From: Desulfobacterales bacterium
Lineage (GTDB): Bacteria; Desulfobacterota; Desulfobacteria; Desulfobacterales; Desulfobacteraceae
Reading direction: 5' to 3'
Assembly: GCA_022361315.1 (NCBI GenBank)
Contig: JAKSBB010001062.1
Span: forward strand, 1-6,210
DNA: 6,210 nucleotides
Shown one piece after another: positions 1-6,079 of the stretch. Each line of letters opens with the position of its first letter. Position 1 is the stretch's first letter. Below the pieces are notes generated by a model, which searched no databases, was not told where the DNA came from, and saw only the letters and a program-made list of their open reading frames with translations. The position numbers and the translations under genes were made by a program.

Positions 1-904
1 TGGCGGTTCTGGCGGCGTCCATGGCAACGTTGCCGGCGCCGAGAACAACCACGTTTTTACCGCGGGCGATGGGGGTGTCGTATTCGGGGAAGAGGTACCC
101 CTTCATGAGGTTGGTCCGGGTGAGGTACTCATTGGCGGAGTAGATGCCGATGAGGTTTTCTCCGGGCAGGTTCATGAAGCGGGGCAGGCCGGCGCCAACA
201 CCGATATAGGCGGCGTCGTAACCTTCTTCGAAGAGTTCGTCGATGGTGACGGAAGCACCCACAACGGTGTTACATTCGATTTCGGCACCCATTTTTTCCA
301 GGGTGGCCACTTCGGCTGCAACGATTTCTTTGGGCAGACGGAATTCGGGGATGCCGTAGATCAATACGCCGCCGGGTTTGTGGAAGGCTTCAAAGATGGT
401 CACGTCATGACCCTTGAGCAGCAGGTCGCCGGCAACGGTAAGACCGGAGGGACCGGAACCGATAACCGCCACTTTTTTACCGGTTTTTTCACCGATTTCG
501 GGAACCCCGCCCACTTTGTTGTTCCGGGCATAATCCGCAGCAAATCTTTCCAGGTAACCGATGGCAACGGGTTTGCCTTTTTTACCCACAATACATTTGC
601 CCTCGCACTGCTCTTCCTGGGGACACACCCTGCCGCAGACGGCGGGCAGTGCATTCTTTTCCCAGAGCTTTTCAGCGGCGCCGGCAAAGTTATTGTCCGC
701 AATGAGCTGGATGAAGCCGGGGATATCAACAGATACCGGGCAGCCTTGTACGCAGAGGGGTTTTTTACACTGCAGGCATCTGCTGGCCTCGGTCATGGCC
801 ATTTCATCGGTCAGCCCATGGGGAACTTCCTCAAAGTTTCTCCGTCTGACATCCGGATCCTGCTCCGGCATGATGGCCCGTTCAATTTTTGCTTTTTTTG
901 CCAT
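1..904 (-). CDS. nfnB: NfnB / glutamate-synthase-small-subunit-like FAD and Fe-S NADPH oxidoreductase (N-terminal two thirds; runs off the left edge)
   Basis: Translating the minus strand from ATG 904-902 gives an open frame of 301 codons to the window edge; family members are about 460-470 aa, so the C-terminal third is missing. A good RBS (GGAGG, 909-913) fixes the start. Two cysteine clusters near the N-terminus (C43, C46, C51, C55 and C90, C94, C100, C104) match the two [4Fe-4S] sites of GltD/NfnB proteins. A FAD Rossmann motif follows (VAVIGSGPSG, residues 145-154), and a second GxGxxA nucleotide motif (VVVLGAGNVA, 285-294) begins the NADP(H) domain. It follows nfnA by 43 bp in one operon, which favours the NfnB subunit of NADH-dependent ferredoxin:NADP+ oxidoreductase over a true glutamate synthase subunit. 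By family knowledge NfnB holds the bifurcating FAD and binds NADP(H) in the cytoplasm. SudA (sulfide dehydrogenase) is the alternative name for the same architecture. Confidence 0.9.
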   Translation of the reverse strand, partial: MAKKAKIERAIMPEQDPDVRRRNFEEVPHGLTDEMAMTEASRCLQCKKPLCVQGCPVSVDIPGFIQLIADNNFAGAAEKLWEKNALPAVCGRVCPQEEQCEGKCIVGKKGKPVAIGYLERFAADYARNNKVGGVPEIGEKTGKKVAVIGSGPSGLTVAGDLLLKGHDVTIFEAFHKPGGVLIYGIPEFRLPKEIVAAEVATLEKMGAEIECNTVVGASVTIDELFEEGYDAAYIGVGAGLPRFMNLPGENLIGIYSANEYLTRTNLMKGYLFPEYDTPIARGKNVVVLGAGNVAMDAARTA

Positions 905-922
905 TTAATCCTCCATATATGC

Positions 923-941
923 AAACGCGAAGGACGCGTTT
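923..941 (-). other. Intercistronic hairpin between nfnA and nfnB
   Basis: AAACGCG (923-929) and CGCGTTT (935-941) form a perfect 7-bp stem with a 5-nt loop, inside the 43-bp gap after the nfnA stop and about 10 nt upstream of the nfnB RBS in the mRNA. No U-run follows it, so it is unlikely to be an intrinsic terminator. It could protect the upstream message or tune nfnB translation; that role is inference. Confidence 0.5.
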
Positions 942-947
942 CTAAGC

Positions 948-1781
948 TTATTGTGCTTTACAGTTCTCGTAGGCTTCCATGGAAGCTTTTTCATCGTCAA
1001 GATAAGATGCCAGACGTTTTGCCAGCTCGTCGAAATCCACCTTATGGCCGTCGAATTCAGGGCCGTCCACACAGGCGAACTTGGTGTCTCCGCCTACGGA
1101 AACGCGGCAGCAGCCGCACATGCCCGTACCGTCCACCATGATGGGGTTGAGGCTGACCAGGGTTTTAACCTCTTTTTCCTTGGTGATGAGGCTGCAGAAC
1201 TTCATCATGGGGATGGGACCGATGGCCACAACCATGTCAATGTCGTCTTTTTCCAGAACGTCCTTGAGCACATCGGTGACAAAACCGTGGTGGCCTTCGG
1301 AGCCGTCATCGGTACAGATGTGGAAGTTGTTGGATGCGGCGCGCATCTTTTCTTCCATGATCAGCAGATCATAGCTTCTGGAGCCCAGGATGGTAGTGAC
1401 TTCGTTGCCGGCTGCTTTGAGGGCGCGGGTAATGGGATGGAGTACGGCAATACCGGTGCCGCCGCCCACGCAAACCACCTTACCCACTTTTTCAATGTGG
1501 GTGGGGGCGCCCAGAGGGCCGATAAGGGCGTAATAGTCGTCGCCTACTTTAAGATCTTTGAACCGTGCCGTGGATTTACCGATAACCATATATATAATGG
1601 TAATGGTACCCTTTTCCGGGTTGGTGTCTGCCATGGTCAGCGGAATCCGTTCTCCGTTCTCATCTGCCTGGAGAATCACAAACTGGCCGGGCTTGGCTTT
1701 CTTCGCGATACGGGGTGCTTCTATTTCGTTTAGAATGATGGTCCCTTGGGCCATTTCCTCACGATGTACAAGTTTTGCCAT
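948..1781 (-). CDS. nfnA: NfnA-type ferredoxin:NADP+ oxidoreductase / sulfide dehydrogenase-like FAD, [2Fe-2S] subunit
   Basis: This 277-aa protein starts at ATG 1781-1779 with a strong RBS (AGGAGGT, 1786-1792). It has the ferredoxin-NADP+ reductase fold: an N-terminal FAD-binding barrel (residues 1-98, with PGQFVILQ at 31-38 and the RIPLTMAD flavin motif at 45-52), then an NAD-binding Rossmann domain opening with CVGGGTGIA (104-112). Near the C-terminus a cluster of D217, C222, C224/C225 and C237 matches the unusual one-Asp, three-Cys [2Fe-2S] site known from SudB/NfnA proteins. It is the first gene of an operon with nfnB. By family knowledge NfnA oxidises NADH and passes electrons to NfnB, giving 2 NADP+ + NADH + 2 reduced ferredoxin + H+ = 2 NADPH + NAD+ + 2 oxidised ferredoxin, reversibly. 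Related pyrimidine-synthesis subunits (PyrK) and SudB share the fold, but the adjacent nfnB makes this assignment the best one. The physiological direction cannot be read from sequence. Confidence 0.9.
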   Translation of the reverse strand: MAKLVHREEMAQGTIILNEIEAPRIAKKAKPGQFVILQADENGERIPLTMADTNPEKGTITIIYMVIGKSTARFKDLKVGDDYYALIGPLGAPTHIEKVGKVVCVGGGTGIAVLHPITRALKAAGNEVTTILGSRSYDLLIMEEKMRAASNNFHICTDDGSEGHHGFVTDVLKDVLEKDDIDMVVAIGPIPMMKFCSLITKEKEVKTLVSLNPIMVDGTGMCGCCRVSVGGDTKFACVDGPEFDGHKVDFDELAKRLASYLDDEKASMEAYENCKAQ

Positions 1782-1846
1782 TCCTACCTCCTGTTCTCTA
1801 TACTTTTAGGATAGCCGTCCTTTTGGGTTTTATTTCGAAAGCACCA

Positions 1847-1875
1847 ATAATATTCAGAACCGCATATAAAATCAA
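1847..1875 (-). promoter_or_regulatory. Predicted sigma70-type promoter of nfnAB
   Basis: On the minus strand TTGATT (1875-1870) and TATTAT (1852-1847) are separated by exactly 17 nt, close to the TTGACA/TATAAT consensus. Transcription would start near 1840, giving an nfnA leader of about 60 nt. It is the best promoter match in the 306-bp divergent spacer 1782-2087. Confidence 0.6.
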
Positions 1876-1914
1876 GTAAAATCAGGGGGAAATCTGAAAG
1901 AAACAAAACAGATG

Positions 1915-1930
1915 CCATGCAGGGGCATGG
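1915..1930. repeat. Palindrome CCATGC-N4-GCATGG, candidate operator
   Basis: Perfect 6-bp inverted repeat with a 4-nt spacer (aggg), lying about 40 bp upstream of the nfnA -35 box and about 157 bp upstream of the FKBP start. The size and symmetry suit a dimeric regulator site, and the position upstream of the -35 would suit an activator. I do not recognise the motif. Apart from this and the nfnAB promoter, the spacer 1782-2087 shows only AT-rich sequence with no gene. Confidence 0.35.
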
Positions 1931-2087
1931 TTAAAACAAAACGCAGCCCGGATATTAAGAAATAATCAATAAAAACAAAGATATCCTGAAGGTGGGTGAG
2001 GGCTTGGCGGTCCTGGACACCAAAGTTCATTGCGATCACCCTCGGTTTTTGATAGGTTTTCTTTCAATTATTCTTTCCGGAGGCACT

Positions 2088-2858
2088 ATGAAAAAAATAG
2101 GTTTGATCATTATCGCTGTGCTGGCAGTATGTCTGCTCTCGGGTGTCCAGGTCCCGGCAGAACAGAAAGATGTGGCATCAGCCGGTGCATCAGATGCGGC
2201 AGACCGGCAAAGAGATATCGAGGTTGTTGCGGGGGACAAGTTTTTACCCCGGATGTCCTACGCCCTGGGATATGACATCTTCAGGCATATCAGCGGCCAG
2301 GTGGATCTGGATCTGTCTTCCTTTCTGGATGGGATCCGGGATGCCGTGAAAGACGATCCGAAGCTGGCACCGGAAGAGATGCGCCAGCTGCTGGCGGCCT
2401 ATCAGCGGCTGGCCCGTAAGGCTGAAACCGATAAGATCCGCAATGTCCGGGACAAAAATCTGGCCCGGGGCGCTGTGTTTCTGGAGGGCAACAAGCTCCG
2501 GGAAGGGGTGGTCTCTCTTTCCTCCGGCCTCCAGTACAAAGTGTTGGAAAAAGGGGACGGCCCTGTGCCCAAACCCGAAGACACGGTGGAATGCCACTAC
2601 CGGGGTACCTTTATTGACGGAACGGAATTCGACTCTTCATTCAAACGGAACCGGCCCGCAGTCTTCCAGGTTTCCCGGGTAATTGCCGGGTGGACAGAGG
2701 CGCTGACCCGGATGCCGGTGGGCTCAACGTGGGAGTTGTATGTGCCTTCCAACCTGGCATACGGAGATGAAGGGGCCGGGGAACGAATCCAGCCCGGGCA
2801 GACCCTGGTCTTTGTGGTGGAGCTGCTGGGGATTCTTGAGTACGGCGCAGCGGATTAA
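2088..2858 (+). CDS. Exported FkpA/Mip-type FKBP peptidyl-prolyl cis-trans isomerase
   Basis: This 256-aa protein catalyses cis-trans isomerisation of prolyl bonds and probably assists folding in the periplasm. ATG 2088 is chosen because GGAGG lies at 2079-2083 and it begins a clear signal peptide: KK, then a hydrophobic core at residues 4-18 and likely cleavage after VPA (22-24). The open frame extends upstream to a GTG at 1992, but that would bury the signal. Residues about 52-130 form the helical FKBP N-terminal dimerisation region. Residues about 147-248 form the FKBP catalytic domain, with the FKBP12 pocket positions conserved: Y171, F181, D182, F193, V198, I199, W202, Y225 and F242. A cysteine at residue 15 lies in LAVC, a poor lipobox, so a soluble periplasmic protein is favoured over a lipoprotein. 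The gene stands alone, converging on pckG, and no clear promoter was found. Confidence 0.93.
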   Translation: MKKIGLIIIAVLAVCLLSGVQVPAEQKDVASAGASDAADRQRDIEVVAGDKFLPRMSYALGYDIFRHISGQVDLDLSSFLDGIRDAVKDDPKLAPEEMRQLLAAYQRLARKAETDKIRNVRDKNLARGAVFLEGNKLREGVVSLSSGLQYKVLEKGDGPVPKPEDTVECHYRGTFIDGTEFDSSFKRNRPAVFQVSRVIAGWTEALTRMPVGSTWELYVPSNLAYGDEGAGERIQPGQTLVFVVELLGILEYGAAD

Positions 2859-2861
2859 AAA

Positions 2862-2890
2862 AAGCGCCCGGCGGAATTTGCCGGGCGCTT
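2862..2890. terminator. Shared bidirectional intrinsic terminator of the FKBP gene and pckG
   Basis: An 11-bp perfect stem (2862-2872 with 2880-2890, GC-rich core GCGCCCGGC) closes a 7-nt loop, starting 4 nt after the FKBP stop. Read on the minus strand the hairpin runs into a seven-T run (complement of the A tract 2857-2863), making a strong terminator for pckG, whose stop is about 60 bp away. On the plus strand the following sequence is only TTCCTAATTT, so termination of the FKBP message may be weaker. Confidence 0.85.
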
Positions 2891-2950
2891 CCTAATTTAT
2901 CTGGTTGGGATTTGCTGGCCTGGATTTACCGATCAGCATTTACTTATCGT

Positions 2951-4891
2951 TTATCTCTCCAGAAAGTAATCCGGCAACACAACATCTCCCTGTGATGCCT
3001 TGAGTTCGATCAACTCCGCCTTCTGCTGTGCCAGAATGTCGAACAGCTGCTGGGGAATATTCTCTTCCTTGGCATAGGCGGTTTCCTGAAGCTCAATACG
3101 CTGGATGATTTTATCCGTGTATAGGCTGAACTGCTTATCGTACAGGGCTTTGGGGTATTTCTTGTCTATGATTTCCTTGAACAGGGCCTTAAGATCTTCG
3201 TACCGGGGCAGGTTGCCGATGGGGGTGGACAGGAAGGGCATTTCACCGTGGGCATAACGTTCCAGCCATGCCAGCCAGGCTTTTACATCTTTCTTCTCCC
3301 CAAGAAGCCGGTCGGAGTCTCCTCCCCTGGAGCGATCGGTGAGGAAATAGTTCAAACCGGCCATGACCGGTTTGTGGTCTTCTTTGATATCTTCGCAGCC
3401 AAAGAATTTAAACTGGGCATCCATGTAATCCCCCAATGCGCCGGGGATAAAGGGAGCGTTGGCCCAGGGGGCGCGTTTTACACCGGAGGCACCCACTTCC
3501 GTGGCGGTTGCTGCGGAAACGATACAGGCACCTATGGCCACACCGGCATCAGAGCTTTTTGCCACCCACACCGGGGGCATGGTGTCCGCATCCCTGCCGC
3601 TGTAGGTGAGAACCCGTGTGAGTACACCTGCCGGGTTATCTGCTTCAGGTGAATAATTGTCCAGGGCGGCGGAAGCCAGGGTGCACCTGGAGTTGGGGTG
3701 GGACAGGGGAATGGATTTACCCTTGTCGTCGGTTTTTCCTTCAAACCATTCGCCCTGGAAGTTGACCCCTTTTTCCGGCGTTGTTTCCTGGCTGCCCACC
3801 CAATGGGGGACATCGTTTTCATCAATCAGAACGTTGGACCAGATGACTTCGTGTCCGGGCTGGCGCAGGACTTTCATCAAAAGGGGATCTCCCTCCTGGT
3901 TCACATCTTCCACAATGCCGAAAATACCGTTTTCCGGGTTGACGGAGCGGATACTGCCGTCATCGGCGATCCACATCTGTGCCAGATCATCCCCCACAAA
4001 AACGTTGCCGGCCATGGCTGTGGTGGTCTTGCCGCATCCGGATGGGGCAGCGCCTGCACACCAGGTGGTACGACCGCCGGGCCCCTGGATACCGGTGATA
4101 AACATATGTTCGGACAATTCCCGTCCCCGGTTTTTGTATACGGCCTTGTCAACGGCAAAGCGATGGTTGCCTTTTTTCAGCAGCAGGGTGTTGCCGGCGT
4201 AGGTGCACTTGTAGGAGTAAGTGGTTTGGTATTCCCTGTCCATGAAGACCCTGGCATCGGGCAGGTCTTCGGTGCGGTTCTGCCCTTCGGAATGAAGGTT
4301 GGTGAAAAAATATCCCTGGGTTTCCACGGCCTGGTTAAAATCTTTGTAAGCGTTCCGGTAAAGAATTTCTGCGCTGTGGCAGACGTATGCGGAAGAGGTG
4401 ATCTCCAGAGCCGGATTTGATACCGGTGAACCCACCGGACCTCTCATGTAAAATCCCACAATCATGGTTTTGCCCTTCATAATGTCCGTCAGGCTGGACC
4501 GGACATCTTCCAGGGCATCTTTCCGGTCCATCCGGTTGGCCAGGGAAGAGATATGATCTTCGGGATTGGCAATATAGAAGGTCCGGTCAACGATCCTGCC
4601 CTGTTCATCCGCCAGGTCAAAGTGGATGGTATGATTTTCCATGGCAAGCGGGCGTTCTTCACCCTTTTCCAGGCATAGATTTTTGATAAACGCCTTATCT
4701 TCGGCAGAGCCGGTGTTGATATAGACGGCGTCCGGGTTGCAGAGCACAATTGAATTGGCGATCCGGATCAGAATATCCGGATGTTTAATGCCGGCCATCC
4801 GCCCCAGGTGTTCGTCATCCATCTTTTGTTTAAAGATGTCAAGGGCCTGGTCGGCGGTGTCGATCTTTCCAAGGGTATTCAATACGTCCAT
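2951..4891 (-). CDS. pckG: Phosphoenolpyruvate carboxykinase, GTP-family fold with divergent nucleotide loop
   Basis: Interconverts oxaloacetate and PEP + CO2 at the entry to gluconeogenesis, in the cytoplasm. Numbering here counts from a TTG at 4903 (650 aa); the preferred ATG at 4891 gives 646 aa. GTP-PEPCK hallmarks are present: the MKGKTM...GPVGSP substrate region (142-160), Y235 and K243/K244, H266 in SEHM, the P-loop APSGCGKTT (286-294) with the signature cysteine C290, kinase-2 metal site GDD (304-306), and HPNSR with R406. The region after NYF (518-520), where family members carry FLWPGFGEN for guanine binding, is instead RSRGGDSDRLLGEKK, so GTP use is not assured. The start is uncertain: TTG 4903 has no RBS, while ATG 4891 has only a weak GGA (4899-4901) seven bases upstream. 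The gene is monocistronic, with its own likely promoter and the strong terminator at 2862-2890. Confidence 0.9.
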   Translation of the reverse strand: MDVLNTLGKIDTADQALDIFKQKMDDEHLGRMAGIKHPDILIRIANSIVLCNPDAVYINTGSAEDKAFIKNLCLEKGEERPLAMENHTIHFDLADEQGRIVDRTFYIANPEDHISSLANRMDRKDALEDVRSSLTDIMKGKTMIVGFYMRGPVGSPVSNPALEITSSAYVCHSAEILYRNAYKDFNQAVETQGYFFTNLHSEGQNRTEDLPDARVFMDREYQTTYSYKCTYAGNTLLLKKGNHRFAVDKAVYKNRGRELSEHMFITGIQGPGGRTTWCAGAAPSGCGKTTTAMAGNVFVGDDLAQMWIADDGSIRSVNPENGIFGIVEDVNQEGDPLLMKVLRQPGHEVIWSNVLIDENDVPHWVGSQETTPEKGVNFQGEWFEGKTDDKGKSIPLSHPNSRCTLASAALDNYSPEADNPAGVLTRVLTYSGRDADTMPPVWVAKSSDAGVAIGACIVSAATATEVGASGVKRAPWANAPFIPGALGDYMDAQFKFFGCEDIKEDHKPVMAGLNYFLTDRSRGGDSDRLLGEKKDVKAWLAWLERYAHGEMPFLSTPIGNLPRYEDLKALFKEIIDKKYPKALYDKQFSLYTDKIIQRIELQETAYAKEENIPQQLFDILAQQKAELIELKASQGDVVLPDYFLER

Positions 4892-4931
4892 GTGTTTATC
4901 CAAGCGATTTAAATATTTGAAAGTTAGCCTT

Positions 4932-4989
4932 AAATGGATTAATAATAAAGTTTTCTTCTAACATTTAATCAATAAAAATCAAATGGATT
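4932..4989. repeat. 9-bp direct repeat flanking the pckG promoter
   Basis: AAATGGATT occurs at 4932-4940 and again at 4981-4989, 49 bp apart (AATCCATTT on the pckG coding strand). One copy overlaps the expected transcription start and the other lies just upstream of the -35 box, a geometry compatible with a pair of regulator sites. No known regulator motif was recognised, and the AT-rich context makes chance possible. Confidence 0.3.
4944..4972 (-). promoter_or_regulatory. Predicted pckG promoter
   Basis: On the minus strand TTGATT (4972-4967) is followed 17 nt later by TTTATT (4949-4944); an overlapping TATTAT (4947-4942) gives a 19-nt spacer. A second TTGATT lies at 4982-4977. The start would fall near 4937, leaving a leader of about 45 nt before ATG 4891. 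Because the region is AT-rich, the exact boxes are uncertain. Confidence 0.45.
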
Positions 4990-5018
4990 CTTACATAAAG
5001 GTAGAAAAAAATTTATGG

Positions 5019-5046
5019 TTTAATGCCGATCGGGAAAGTGTATAAA
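5019..5046 (+). promoter_or_regulatory. Weak candidate promoter for the leader ORF and PHP gene
   Basis: TATAAA at 5041-5046 is a fair -10 box. The best -35 is TTTAAT at 5019-5024 (16-nt spacer), matching consensus at only about three positions. It would place the transcript start near 5053, just before the leader ORF's ribosome-binding site. An activator might be needed; this is tentative. Confidence 0.25.
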
Positions 5047-5070
5047 ATCAGGCCCATGGGAGGCGAATCC

Positions 5071-5094
5071 ATGCTAAGAAAGGAAATCGGGTAA
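5071..5094 (+). CDS. Short leader ORF overlapping the PHP gene start (7 codons, possibly longer)
   Basis: ATG 5071 opens a seven-codon frame (MLRKEIG). It has the strongest ribosome-binding site in this spacer, GGGAGG at 5058-5063, seven bases upstream. Its TAA stop (5092-5094) shares its last base with the ATG of the PHP gene (TAATG). Two earlier in-frame ATGs, at 5056 and 5023, would give 12 or 23 codons, but neither has a visible RBS. The arrangement suggests translational coupling, with ribosomes ending the leader restarting on the PHP gene, which also has its own AAGGA site (5080-5084). No function is known for the peptide, and it may matter only as an upstream ORF. Confidence 0.4.
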   Translation: MLRKEIG

Positions 5095-6023
5095 TGAATC
5101 GGGAAATTTTTGCGGATTTACACAATCACACCACGGCATCTGACGGGGATTTTGCACCTGAAACCCTGGTGGCAGCAGCAAAGGAAAAGGGGATTCATGC
5201 CCTGGGAATCACGGATCATGATACCCTGGGTGGTCTCCGCAAGGCCTTGGCTGCCGGAGATGCCGCCGGTGTGGAGATCGTTCCGGGTGTGGAGATATCT
5301 GTCCGGTTCAAACGGTCGTTCTTCACCGGCACCCTCCATGTCCTCACCTATTTTTCAAGGGAACGCATCCTTGATGACGGCTTTTGCCACAGGTTTGAAA
5401 CCCTGCTGGCCGGCGGACGGGGAGAGGGCCTGGTGAAGGCGCGGATTCGGAAAATCAACCAGATATTCGGTCCCGGCGGGGAATCCCCCATACTGGCACG
5501 TGATCTTGCGTTTGAAGATATCTCAGCCTATTCCGACAATGCGTCCCGCCGGCATTTTGCCCTGGCCCTGAACGAACGGCTGGGGATCTCCGATAAGGAC
5601 ACCATCACCCGGATTATCGGGAACGACAGTCCGGCCTACCTGCCTTCGGGCATTGAACTTTCGGATGTCGGGGATTTTGTCCGGAATGAGCCGGTGGTGG
5701 CGGTTCTGGCCCATCCGGCTGCGGGTTCCTTTTCCGGTGAAGGTCATTATAAAGAGGTATTACCGCCGGTGGAAATCGTTGAACGTCTGCTCCCCGAGTT
5801 TCTCGAAGCGGGTCTGCAGGGTCTGGAAGTGTATTACCCCGGGCATTCGGAAGTGCACAGGGAATTGCTCATCCAATGGGCAAAGGAGCGGGACCTTATT
5901 ATTACCGGCGGATCCGACTGTCATGACGTGTCCGAACGGCCGCCGGGAGTCAGCGGTATCTCAAGGGAAGACTTTCACACATTGAAAGCGGCCATTGCAC
6001 GTGAAGACATGAAAAAGAAATAA
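5094..6023 (+). CDS. PHP-domain metal-dependent phosphoesterase (TrpH/YciV-like)
   Basis: This 309-aa protein has the polymerase-and-histidinol-phosphatase (PHP) fold, a trinuclear-metal phosphoesterase. Metal-ligand motifs occur in family order: DLHNHT (8-13, with H10 and H12), D17, the TDHDT motif (40-44), E67 in PGVEIS, H82, H207 in LAHPA, and D275/H277 in GSDCHD. Residues about 95-200 form the helical insert seen in the TrpH group. Characterised relatives remove nucleotides from RNA 5' ends (E. coli YciV, RNase AM) or hydrolyse 3',5'-nucleoside bisphosphates such as pAp, so a cytoplasmic role in RNA or nucleotide turnover is the best inference; the exact substrate cannot be read. The start ATG 5094 has AAGGA nine bases upstream and overlaps the stop of a short leader ORF. 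The length is slightly above the usual 280-300 aa. The gene is divergent from pckG and converges on an unidentified gene at the right edge. Confidence 0.9.
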   Translation: MNREIFADLHNHTTASDGDFAPETLVAAAKEKGIHALGITDHDTLGGLRKALAAGDAAGVEIVPGVEISVRFKRSFFTGTLHVLTYFSRERILDDGFCHRFETLLAGGRGEGLVKARIRKINQIFGPGGESPILARDLAFEDISAYSDNASRRHFALALNERLGISDKDTITRIIGNDSPAYLPSGIELSDVGDFVRNEPVVAVLAHPAAGSFSGEGHYKEVLPPVEIVERLLPEFLEAGLQGLEVYYPGHSEVHRELLIQWAKERDLIITGGSDCHDVSERPPGVSGISREDFHTLKAAIAREDMKKK

Positions 6024-6079
6024 GAATGATTTACACCATCTGCCTGACTATTTCGTACCGGCCGGTGGGTCTTCGCCTA

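Noticed and set aside
380..1141. Plus-strand ORF (253 codons) across nfnB and nfnA
   Set aside because: It runs antisense through two real genes and their junction; the composition is typical of a complementary-strand shadow.
951..1733. Long plus-strand ORF (260 codons) antisense to nfnA
   Set aside because: It is opposite a fully supported gene with Fe-S and FAD motifs; its translation is low-complexity (G, V, H, F rich) with no recognisable domain and no convincing RBS.
2030..2058. TTGCGA-N17-TAGGTT as a promoter for the FKBP gene
   Set aside because: The spacing is right, but the -10 matches only about half the consensus, so it is too weak to annotate.
1992..2087. Upstream GTG start adding 32 residues to the FKBP
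   Set aside because: It would place a hydrophilic segment before a clear signal peptide and has no good RBS, whereas ATG 2088 has GGAGG.
2088..2135. Lipoprotein signal for the FKBP (Cys15)
   Set aside because: LAVC does not fit the lipobox, which needs a small residue (G, A or S) before Cys, and a signal-peptidase-I site follows at VPA.
3698..4420. Plus-strand ORF (240 codons) antisense to pckG
   Set aside because: It lies entirely opposite the PEPCK catalytic core, with no domain and shadow-like composition.
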